From NCBI GenBank assembly GCA_945829425.1, contig CALZUQ010000018.1, forward strand, positions 1 to 48,247: a stretch of 48,247 bases of DNA. Direction: 5' to 3'. Under the pieces are notes generated by a model. It did not search any database, was not told where the DNA came from, and worked only from the letters and a program-made list of their open reading frames with translations. The position numbers were made by a program, and so were the translations under genes. Positions 26,536 through 33,254 of the stretch are shown piece by piece; the stretch's first letter is position 1, and the number at the start of each line of letters is the position of its first letter. The stretch is from an uncultured bacterium (GTDB taxonomy: Bacteria; Bacteroidota; Bacteroidia; Bacteroidales; Bacteroidaceae).

Positions 26536-27042
26536 ATGAAAAAGATTTTTTTGATGCTCTTGGCTTTTATGCCAATAGCTATGATGGCACAGAACGCAAA
26601 GTTCGGCCACATTGACACACAGTCTATCATGCAGTCTATGCCGGAGTTTATAAAGGCACGTGGTGAACTTGAGGCTGAGCAGAAACAGTATGAGAACGAA
26701 CTGCAGGAGATGCAGAAGGAACTGCAGACAAAGGTAGAGAAATACGAGAAGGAAAAGGCTACCATGAACGCTACGATGCAGCAGACAACAGAGCAGTCGT
26801 TGCAGGATATGTATCAAAAGATACAGCAGACATACCAGGACAACCAGCAGAAAATACAAAAGGCAAGTCAGGAGAAGATGATGCCTATTACCACTAAGAT
26901 ACAGAATGCTATAAAGGCTGTAGGAAAAGCTGGCGGTTATGTGTACATCATGGATATCTCTGCTGGCATACCTTATATCAGCGAGACTCTCAGCAAAGAC
27001 GTTTCTGCTGATGTTAAGGCTGAGCTGAATAAAATGAAATAA
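26536..27042 (+). CDS. Skp/OmpH-family periplasmic chaperone, copy 2
   Basis: This 168-residue paralogue has a signal peptide (MKKIFLMLLAFMPIAMMAQ), FGHIDTQSIMQSMPEF and a Gln/Glu/Lys-rich coiled coil. It ends with GGYVYIMDISAGIPYISETL. It shares the Skp trimeric chaperone architecture and lies 43 bases after copy 1. A strong hairpin follows the stop (27083-27146), so expression of copy 3 may be reduced or separately controlled. Confidence 0.92.
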   Translation: MKKIFLMLLAFMPIAMMAQNAKFGHIDTQSIMQSMPEFIKARGELEAEQKQYENELQEMQKELQTKVEKYEKEKATMNATMQQTTEQSLQDMYQKIQQTYQDNQQKIQKASQEKMMPITTKIQNAIKAVGKAGGYVYIMDISAGIPYISETLSKDVSADVKAELNKMK

Positions 27043-27082
27043 GGTGGGTTCTTTTAATTCCTACCTTAAGGAACCCTGTAAA

Positions 27083-27146
27083 AAATTAAGGCGTTGTTAT
27101 ATATCTACCTGAAAACGAGGTTATAAAATAACATACGCCTTAATTT
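27083..27146 (+). terminator. Long hairpin between chaperone copies 2 and 3
   Basis: AAATTAAGGCG (27083-27093) pairs with CGCCTTAATTT (27136-27146). The stem extends inward through TTGTTAT/ATAACA-A with a single bulged base, giving about 18 pairs. A smaller GGGTTC/GAACCC stem precedes it (27046-27076). It may be an attenuator, or a processing site setting the ratio of the chaperones. Confidence 0.55.
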
Positions 27147-27240
27147 GTTACGGCAAATGTCCATTTGGGCAAGGTTGCCGTCGTTTTCCACACTCTTTAT
27201 CACGCAAAAATATCCTTTCACAGTCTTTTATCTGACAAGA

Positions 27241-27753
27241 ATGAGAAAAAAGTTAATCATATCCCTTTGCCTGACGCTGATGTCCATAGCCATGACAGCA
27301 CAGGTCAAGATAGGCTATTACAGCAATGACATGGCACTGAAGGCTATGCCGGAATATACAGTCGCACAAAACGACTTGCAACAGTTGCGTAATCAGTATA
27401 AAGATGAGGCGTTACGCGCGGAAAAAGAGTTCAATGCAAAATACGAGGAATTCCTTAATGACCTCAAGTCTCTTTCTCCTACGATAAGGCGGAAAAGGCA
27501 GGAAGAGCTGAAACATTTCATGGAGTCGAACCTCAGGTTCCGTGAAGAGGCACAGAGGCTCCTCGCACAAGCGGAGAAGGATGCTATGTTGCCTCTTCAG
27601 GAAAAGATAAACCTCACGTTGCGCATCATAGCAGCAGAGCGTTCACTCGCTGTCATAGTGAATACGGACAGCAATGCCTGTCCTTTCCTCTCCCCAGCTT
27701 TAAGCGAAGACCTCAACGACATCGTGCGCACTGCTCTTTCAAAAACGAAATAA
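27241..27753 (+). CDS. Skp/OmpH-family periplasmic chaperone, copy 3
   Basis: The start MRKKLIISLCLTLMSIAMTAQ gives a clean signal peptide and 170 residues; in-frame Met codons 32 codons upstream are rejected. The mature protein begins KIGYYSNDMALKAMPEYTVA, then a Lys/Arg/Glu-rich helical hairpin and IAAERSLAVIVNTDSN. It is the most divergent of the three copies and more basic in the helices. It precedes murI by 20 bases. Confidence 0.85.
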   Translation: MRKKLIISLCLTLMSIAMTAQVKIGYYSNDMALKAMPEYTVAQNDLQQLRNQYKDEALRAEKEFNAKYEEFLNDLKSLSPTIRRKRQEELKHFMESNLRFREEAQRLLAQAEKDAMLPLQEKINLTLRIIAAERSLAVIVNTDSNACPFLSPALSEDLNDIVRTALSKTK

Positions 27754-27773
27754 CTGTCCTTTTTCTCCAGAAA

Positions 27774-28589
27774 ATGTCACCAATAGGAATTTTTGATTCT
27801 GGTTACGGAGGTCTCACCATTCTTCAACGCCTTCGTGAGTTCATGCCACAATACGACTACATGTATCTCGGCGATAATGCCCGAGCTCCTTACGGCTCGC
27901 GGTCTTTTGAGGTTGTCTATGAGTTTACACGTCAGGCAGTGCTCAAGCTTTTTGACCTCGGATGTCAGCTTGTCATTCTCGGCTGTAATACCGCATCGGC
28001 AAAAGCACTGCGTACCATACAACAGAATGACCTCCCTCTTTACGACCCCACACGAAGAGTACTCGGTGTCATACGTCCTACAGTAGAGCAGATAGGCTTG
28101 CTGACAAAGTCACGCCATGTAGGTTATCTCGCTACAGAAGGAACGGTAAATTCCATGAGCTACGAGCTCGAAACGGCGAAGTTCTTTCCCGATATAAAGG
28201 TTACGGGACAGGCGTGCCCACTGTGGGCGGCTATTGTTGAAGCTGGAGAGGCAAACACGGAGGGGGCGGACTATTTCGTAAAAAAACGCATTATGCAGAT
28301 CTTGGAGAAAGACCCACTCATAGACACCCTCATACTTGGTTGCACGCATTACCCACTCCTGATGAATTCCATCCAACGTGCCGTTCCACAAGGCATACGT
28401 ATCGTTCCGCAAGGCGACATCGTTGTCCGTAGTTTAGAAAACTATTTTTCCCGCCATAGCGATATGGATGCACGATGTTCTAAACGAGGCACCGTAACAT
28501 TCCTCACGACAGAAAACCCTGACCGTTTCAAACAATGTGCGCAGATATTTCTCAAGGATGATTTATTCGTGAGCCGTGTAGAGTTATAG
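27774..28589 (+). CDS. murI: Glutamate racemase
   Basis: MurI makes D-glutamate for peptidoglycan. Both catalytic cysteines are present, C71 in LGCNTASA and C190 in LGCTHYP, with D8 in FDSGYGG and H192 supporting. The length of 271 residues is normal. It closes the uppS-bamA-skp cluster, an arrangement typical of Bacteroidales. The start ATG follows the copy 3 chaperone stop by 20 bases. Confidence 0.96.
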   Translation: MSPIGIFDSGYGGLTILQRLREFMPQYDYMYLGDNARAPYGSRSFEVVYEFTRQAVLKLFDLGCQLVILGCNTASAKALRTIQQNDLPLYDPTRRVLGVIRPTVEQIGLLTKSRHVGYLATEGTVNSMSYELETAKFFPDIKVTGQACPLWAAIVEAGEANTEGADYFVKKRIMQILEKDPLIDTLILGCTHYPLLMNSIQRAVPQGIRIVPQGDIVVRSLENYFSRHSDMDARCSKRGTVTFLTTENPDRFKQCAQIFLKDDLFVSRVEL

Positions 28590-28631
28590 GCTATTGTCTT
28601 TCAAAACAGCATACAGATTTCTTTTTTCGTT

Positions 28632-29471
28632 ATGAAACAATTGCTCATCATCAACGACCTCTGCGGCTTCAGTACCGTGGCGACTACAGCCATGATGCCA
28701 ATCCTCTCTTATATGGGTGTTCCTACCAAGAACCTCCCGACGGCATTGGTGTCGAATAACCTGGAGTATGGAAAGTTCGCCATACTTGAGACAACGGAGT
28801 ATATCCGGCAGACCTTTGAAGTATGGAAAAACCTTGGCTTTAGGAATGATGCTATCGCCACGGGTTTCATGGCTTCTGAACGACAGGCGGAAATCATAGC
28901 GGATTATTGTCGACAGCAAGCAACTGAAGGGGTGCAGGTCTTCGTCGATCCTATCATGGGCGACGAGGGAAAACTTTACAACGGCATAACCCAAACCACT
29001 GTAAACTCCATGCGTCGAATGGTTTCTGTTGCTACACTCTGTTTCCCAAACTATACTGAGGCATGTTATATTACGAAGACACCATATAACCCTAACGGAG
29101 TAACACGTCAGGAGGCATACGACCTCATGGACAAACTTCGGGATATTGGAGCACGCTCTGTCCTCATCACCAGCATACCTGTCGACGGGAAGCCCGCCGT
29201 AGCAGGTTATAATGCTTGCACTTCACATTTTGGTGCTGCCGACAGTGACGAACGTTTCATACTCTCCTATGACGAGATTCCCGTGCGTATTCCCGGTACA
29301 GGCGATATTTTCTCTGCCATCGTCATTGGTCATCTCCTAAAGGGTGAGGACATGGAGCCCAGTACGCTCCGTGCCATGGATAATGTCCGTACCCTCATCG
29401 ACCTCAACAAAGACAATCAAGACAAGTTCCGTGGCATACCGATAGAGCGTTTCTTACATGTCCTGGACTGA
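28632..29471 (+). CDS. Pyridoxamine/pyridoxine kinase-like protein
   Basis: The 279-residue protein belongs to the PfkB/ribokinase-like vitamin-kinase family and should phosphorylate pyridoxamine or pyridoxal for PLP supply. Visible motifs are INDLCGFSTVATTAMMPIL near the N-terminus, VDPIMGDEGKLYNG in the middle and the ATP-site catalytic motif GTGDIFSA near the C-terminus. It differs from E. coli PdxY in details, so HMP-kinase-like activity is a less likely alternative. It is the last gene before the accessory island, whose genes face it on the other strand only 5 bases away. Confidence 0.85.
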   Translation: MKQLLIINDLCGFSTVATTAMMPILSYMGVPTKNLPTALVSNNLEYGKFAILETTEYIRQTFEVWKNLGFRNDAIATGFMASERQAEIIADYCRQQATEGVQVFVDPIMGDEGKLYNGITQTTVNSMRRMVSVATLCFPNYTEACYITKTPYNPNGVTRQEAYDLMDKLRDIGARSVLITSIPVDGKPAVAGYNACTSHFGAADSDERFILSYDEIPVRIPGTGDIFSAIVIGHLLKGEDMEPSTLRAMDNVRTLIDLNKDNQDKFRGIPIERFLHVLD

Positions 29472-29476
29472 TGCCT

Positions 29477-29614
29477 TTATGAGGTAACAAAGCCGTTCTG
29501 TTCTATAAATGGAATTTCCTGAAGTACGATGATGGACTTGTTCAGAACCGAACCATCAGTCTTGTTGACTGTGAAGGGCTCCTGTTGAGCCACTACTTTG
29601 AAGAGCTTTTTCAT
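29477..29614 (-). pseudogene. 45-residue remnant of an island-associated protein
   Basis: This short frame starts MKKLFKVVAQQEPFTVNKTD and continues with NKSIIVLQEIPF to a stop after 45 codons. The opening resembles the N-terminus of small DNA-associated proteins of about 100 residues carried on Bacteroidota accessory elements, and the second half is missing. It begins 5 bases after the DUF5675 gene on the same strand and ends 5 bases from the pyridoxamine kinase stop, so it marks the left edge of the island. It may be translated as a short peptide. I infer truncation from memory of longer relatives. Confidence 0.5.
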
Positions 29615-29619
29615 TTTCT

Positions 29620-30111
29620 TTATTCTGTGATATTAAGAGTTGTAGTATTGCCTCGTGAGGCTGATTTTCGAATACGTTCGTAGAGGAGGTCGAAGGTGGT
29701 CTTGGGATGCAGCAGCAGTCCGCGTGCTCCCTGTTGCCCTACGAGTATGCTACCGTCGTGTCGGTTGTGTATGCCGTTGCCCATGGTTATCATAGGGCAG
29801 AAAAGAGCCTCTCCCTTTGCTCCTCCTTTATGTGGAGAGCTGTTGTTGTTTACGTGTTCTGGTTTGACACAATGTTTGCATGGGGGAGCAGGATTATCTG
29901 GGTCTGTAATCACGAGCGGCATTTTCCGGCTGCGGAAGTGGCATTTCTGAACCTGAATTTGGTATTTCCCCAAGGGTAGTGGTGTGAGACCGTTCTCGAG
30001 CGTATCGCAGATGTACTGCATGTGCTTGCCATGGTCAGAGAAAGCATCAATGAAGAGCTGTCCTTCGATGATTTCGCCATACTGGCGAATGCGCTTGATT
30101 TCGATATACAT
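29620..30111 (-). CDS. DUF5675-family protein
   Basis: The 163 residues begin MYIEIKRIRQYGEIIEGQLF and contain FCDTLENGLTPLPLGKYQIQ-type and FCPMITMGNGIHNRHDGSILVGQ segments. They match the DUF5675 pattern found in phage-derived and accessory loci of Bacteroidota, often beside cell-wall amidases. Its function is not established. A stretch NNNSSPHKGGAKGEAL (about residues 88-103) looks like a low-complexity insertion, and its DNA contains the common word ctcctttatgtggaga. It lies 112 bases after the primase stop. Confidence 0.75.
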   Translation of the reverse strand: MYIEIKRIRQYGEIIEGQLFIDAFSDHGKHMQYICDTLENGLTPLPLGKYQIQVQKCHFRSRKMPLVITDPDNPAPPCKHCVKPEHVNNNSSPHKGGAKGEALFCPMITMGNGIHNRHDGSILVGQQGARGLLLHPKTTFDLLYERIRKSASRGNTTTLNITE

Positions 30112-30120
30112 AGTTGTTTT

Positions 30121-30216
30121 GCGATAATGATAGCGATTGCGATAACGATAGCTGTTGTGTTAGCGTTGACAAACAACTTTCGCTGTCTTTAGCTTTTTCA
30201 AATAGCTATCGTTATC
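30121..30216. repeat. GATA-rich degenerate repeat with 13-bp inverted repeat
   Basis: Positions 30121-30152 consist of overlapping GCGATAA/GATAGC words (GCGATAATGATAGCGATT then GCGATAACGATAGC). GATAACGATAGCT (30141-30153) is repeated inverted at 30204-30216 with a 50-base spacer. It fills the gap between the primase stop and the DUF5675 start. A related word GCGATAGCGTTAGC occurs near 36655 at the far side of the island. Confidence 0.6.
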
Positions 30217-30223
30217 TCTATTG

Positions 30224-32551
30224 TTAACAAAGGTTTGACTTGTGGCGACTGAGGTACTTCTCGGTCTTGACATACTCGCGTGTTGTAGTGTCCTGCTCGA
30301 TGTATCCCCGTGATGTCCATGTGTATGCGAGCTGCATGAAGTCTCCCACCTTGCCCTGTGCCCGGTGTACGGCCTGCAGATCCTGTCGTGAAAAGCGGTC
30401 GGGCAGGAGGTCGAGCATGTTCTGTGGTCCCATGACTGTGGGCAGCTGCTGCTCGTTGAGGAGTTCCCGCATCTGCTGTCCGAAGAAGTGTAGCTTCAGC
30501 CACATGTCGTACTGCATGGACCATCGGCAGAAGTCGGCTATCGACTTGTCCCACTGATAGCCGTGGGCAATGTATAGGAGCTTTGCCTTGTCGTGTGCCA
30601 TGCGGCAGCTGCGGTAAGAGAGTGTCTCGAAGACATCGTCGTTGGAGAGTTCGCTGAGGTCGGCATTCTCGTCGCAGAGCCTCTCAGCCATACGGTCTGC
30701 CTGCCGGCACTCGATGAGTCCTGTGGCGGCATTGAGGTTGTTGATGTAAGGCGCGAGCTTCTGTCGGAACTTCTCGTCGTAATTGCCAAACCGCGGTATG
30801 CCCCTGCTGCCTGCCGGACGTATGATGGTCGAGAGTGTGAGCCGCGAGAGGGTGCCGTTGGTGAGTCCGCGGGCAAAGTACTTCTGTCCTGTGGGGACGG
30901 TGGTGGAGGCATTGAAGTTGAACCGCAGGGGTGGCGTGCCAGTGACCGACTCTGTCCCTACACGCTCCTGTCCGTAGAGGGCCTGGTTGTGTGCCAGTCG
31001 GATAATTTCGCTTGCCGATGCTCCACCGGTGGCCTTGATCTGGTCGAGGAGCTCAATCTCGTCGAGCCGCACATAGAGAAACTTGTTGCCTGCTGCCTCG
31101 GCATCTATCAGTCGCTGCACGAGTGCGGCATTCGTCATGTTCGACATCAGATACTGTACGCAGAGCCCTTCAGGACGTGCCGGCTTCTTCTCCGAAGCCT
31201 TTGCCGACTTGCATTGCTGCTTCCACTGCTTCTCAAGCTCCCGCGAGTAGTCGTCGCGCTGGCGTATGTCCTCCATGATGAGGTCGATAGGCATGTTTAC
31301 CGAACCCTTGCCTATGCTCTGCTTTGCCATCAGGACCGAGAAGAACCCGCCCAGGTCTGCCTCCGAGTTGTCGATATAACGTGTGCGCACCCCGTGGAGG
31401 TGAGCTCCCAGTGGCGGGAATACCGCCTGTGCCACTGCAGGGCGGTACATGGGATCTACCTTGCTGACGAGCAGCTGTATGAGCTTGGGCAGCCGACTGG
31501 GTAGTTCTGGAGGAAGTGGGCTGCAGTAGATGTTGGGTGATTGGTCAGGAGTTTGGGTGTCATTATCCATTGTTGAGTATGAACCTTTGCCCATTATCCA
31601 TGGCCCATTAACCATACATTGTGTGCGGGCAACGGATATGGCACGCTGAACGAGCTGTGGCATATAGCGACTCTGTGCACGGTTGCATGCCGACTGTATT
31701 GTGCGCACGACGCGAGCCTTGTCCTCGCCGTAGGTGGGCAGCACGCGGCAGATCCACTGCGGGTCGTCGTTGCAGACGTAACGGAGGTGGCACGCCATGG
31801 AGAAGAGGAAATTGTTGCGCGAGCCATGTACAGGGACACCTCCGAGCTGGTCGGCAAGGGCATCGACGAGTGTGGCGTAAGGTATGCCGTCGTAGGTTTC
31901 CTCGTAGGATGTGGGGGACATGATTGGGTCCGAAACCTGAAACCCGGAACCCTCCGAAACCTGAACCCTGGAACCCTCTGAAACCTGAAACCCACCTGCT
32001 TCGGCTTCGAAGAATTGGGGACTCTGGTATCGCACGTGGTCTTCGGGCACCATATATATGCAGCCTGCAACGTTCTTGACTGCCGGGTCGACGGGGAGAC
32101 TGATGAGGTCAGAGAACTCGCCCTGTGCCTCGTTGAGCGTGAGTCCTGCTGGCGGTATGACCAGCACGTGGGTGCCTCGACGTACGGATTCCTCGACCAT
32201 GAAGATGGTGAAGTCGCCTATTCGCATGGTTTCGGGATCGGTTTCATCGGGCTGCATTAGGGCAAGGATCCGGTCGGTATGTCCCTTCTCGTCGATGTCG
32301 AACATCTGTCTGTTGAGCGGACAGATGACATCCTTCTCGCAACGATGGTTGTCGCGGAACTCGCCACAGCGTGGGGTCCACACGGGCAGCTGGTCCTTGA
32401 GACGTTTCTGGCTGTCGGGGTCTGCGGTTTGCTCGATACGCTGGCAGAGTATGGCAAGCTGTGGGTTCTGACGTGCTTCTGTCCACGTCTGACGGGTGGC
32501 GGGGATGCAAGGAGCTCCATGTCCCTTGCCGATGGTAGTGAAATTGCTCAT
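30224..32551 (-). CDS. Large primase/helicase-like protein of an accessory island
   Basis: This 775-residue protein looks like a replication enzyme in three parts. Residues about 1-180 include HRCEKDVICPLNRQMF and LPVDPAVKNVAGCIYM, resembling BT4734/VirE-N primase-polymerase-like domains. Residues about 225-320 (GGVPVHGSRNNFLF, LRYVCNDDP, VRTIQSACNRA) resemble a primase C-terminal helical domain. Residues about 350-620 resemble a DUF3987-type AAA/helicase core with a P-loop-like MAKQSIGKGSVN, a Walker B FLYVRLDEIELL, and FNFNASTT as a sensor. Two low-complexity insertions are encoded in frame (about residues 187-207 and 312-335). Family assignment is from pattern memory and moderately sure. 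No integrase or origin protein lies beside it. Confidence 0.65.
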   Translation of the reverse strand: MSNFTTIGKGHGAPCIPATRQTWTEARQNPQLAILCQRIEQTADPDSQKRLKDQLPVWTPRCGEFRDNHRCEKDVICPLNRQMFDIDEKGHTDRILALMQPDETDPETMRIGDFTIFMVEESVRRGTHVLVIPPAGLTLNEAQGEFSDLISLPVDPAVKNVAGCIYMVPEDHVRYQSPQFFEAEAGGFQVSEGSRVQVSEGSGFQVSDPIMSPTSYEETYDGIPYATLVDALADQLGGVPVHGSRNNFLFSMACHLRYVCNDDPQWICRVLPTYGEDKARVVRTIQSACNRAQSRYMPQLVQRAISVARTQCMVNGPWIMGKGSYSTMDNDTQTPDQSPNIYCSPLPPELPSRLPKLIQLLVSKVDPMYRPAVAQAVFPPLGAHLHGVRTRYIDNSEADLGGFFSVLMAKQSIGKGSVNMPIDLIMEDIRQRDDYSRELEKQWKQQCKSAKASEKKPARPEGLCVQYLMSNMTNAALVQRLIDAEAAGNKFLYVRLDEIELLDQIKATGGASASEIIRLAHNQALYGQERVGTESVTGTPPLRFNFNASTTVPTGQKYFARGLTNGTLSRLTLSTIIRPAGSRGIPRFGNYDEKFRQKLAPYINNLNAATGLIECRQADRMAERLCDENADLSELSNDDVFETLSYRSCRMAHDKAKLLYIAHGYQWDKSIADFCRWSMQYDMWLKLHFFGQQMRELLNEQQLPTVMGPQNMLDLLPDRFSRQDLQAVHRAQGKVGDFMQLAYTWTSRGYIEQDTTTREYVKTEKYLSRHKSNLC
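31931..31993 (-). repeat. In-frame 24-bp repeats inside the primase-like gene
   Basis: Two full 24-base units (31931-31954, 31955-31978) and a 15-base partial unit (31979-31993) differ at only a few positions. They encode tandem FQVSEGS/VQVSEGS octapeptides. The same words (GTTTCAGG, GGGTTCAGG on the minus strand) make up the intergenic array at 46655-46722. Confidence 0.85.
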
Positions 32552-32559
32552 GATGTGAA

Positions 32560-32583
32560 GTGTAAGACTGTAAGAGTGTAAGA
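32560..32583. repeat. Three tandem TGTAAGA octamers before the primase-like gene
   Basis: GTGTAAGA, CTGTAAGA and GTGTAAGA follow one another without gaps at an 8-bp period. They sit in the 42-base gap between the 110-aa gene and the primase-like start. The octamer is the same as the one arranged symmetrically in the control region at 35341-35496. Confidence 0.75.
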
Positions 32584-32593
32584 AAGGGGGGGA

Positions 32594-32926
32594 TTAGATG
32601 CCATTGTCGATGATGGCAAAAGCGTTCAGCAATTCGGAATAGACCTTGAAGGCCAGCGACTGGCTGTCGGAGATTGAAGAGGCGTCGATGGTCTTCATGT
32701 GAATCTGATAGCGTCCGTTCTGCATGTGAACGAGCGAACAGTAATTGCCGTCGAAGAGTTTGGGGTTTCGTCGTCCGTGACGGTTGTGGCGTACAGCCTC
32801 TTCGAAGAGGTAATGGTCGTCAGAGTCGCGTGTGAGGACTCCGTTGTAGGGTAGTCCCTTGGTGAGTAGTGCGTCCTGCTGCAGGACGGTCTTGAGGTCA
32901 ACGCAGAGGTTGGTGTTCTTAACCAT
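32594..32926 (-). CDS. 110-residue island protein of unknown function
   Basis: The start MVKNTNLCVDLKTVLQQDAL is chosen because a Met 31 codons upstream (33019) would add a hairpin-rich, poorly composed leader. The protein is small, basic and polar, with FEEAVRHNRHGRRNPKLFDG in the centre and a C-terminal helix. No membrane segment or signal is visible. It precedes the primase-like gene by 42 bases and is probably cotranscribed with it, suggesting an accessory DNA-binding or regulatory role. I do not recognise a named domain. Confidence 0.65.
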   Translation of the reverse strand: MVKNTNLCVDLKTVLQQDALLTKGLPYNGVLTRDSDDHYLFEEAVRHNRHGRRNPKLFDGNYCSLVHMQNGRYQIHMKTIDASSISDSQSLAFKVYSELLNAFAIIDNGI

Positions 32927-33109
32927 AATGAATGTTGTTTTTATATGATTGACAGAGGCGACATGCTTTCTGTCAGACCAATACCTCTTGTGATCGAGGC
33001 TTGTTCTATAATACGCCATAAACCCTGCGATTTTTAGGGAGTTTGTTCGGGAAATATTTACGGAAAGAGTGTTTTTTCGTTGAAAACAGGTTGGATATTA
33101 TGGCCTGAG

Positions 33110-33158
33110 AATAAAAAAGAAAGCGTTATTCCATTGAAAATCAACGGAATAACGCTTG
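33110..33158 (-). terminator. Rho-independent terminator after the HIRAN gene
   Basis: AAGCGTTATTCC (33122-33133) pairs perfectly with GGAATAACGCTT (33147-33158), with four further inner pairs. On the minus strand the stem is followed by TCTTTTTTATT. It is about 100 bases beyond the HIRAN stop and separates that gene from the 110-aa/primase transcript. Confidence 0.8.
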
Positions 33159-33254
33159 TTGTCTAAAAAATGTCGGAATAAGGTCAAAAAAATATGGACA
33201 GTCCCTAAAATTTTCCCGAAACGGTCCATGTTCTGATTATATGGATTGTAGGTA

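Noticed and set aside
30593..31504. 303-codon plus-strand open frame inside the primase-like gene
   Set aside because: It is the in-register complement of the minus-strand gene in a GC-rich stretch. Its product is rich in Arg, Cys and Leu without recognisable motifs.
33000..33240. Apparent inverted relation between TTTTTAGGGA...CGGGAAA near 33030 and CCCTAAAATTTTCCCG near 33205
   Set aside because: The order of the two half-sites is not compatible with one hairpin, and the matches are short.
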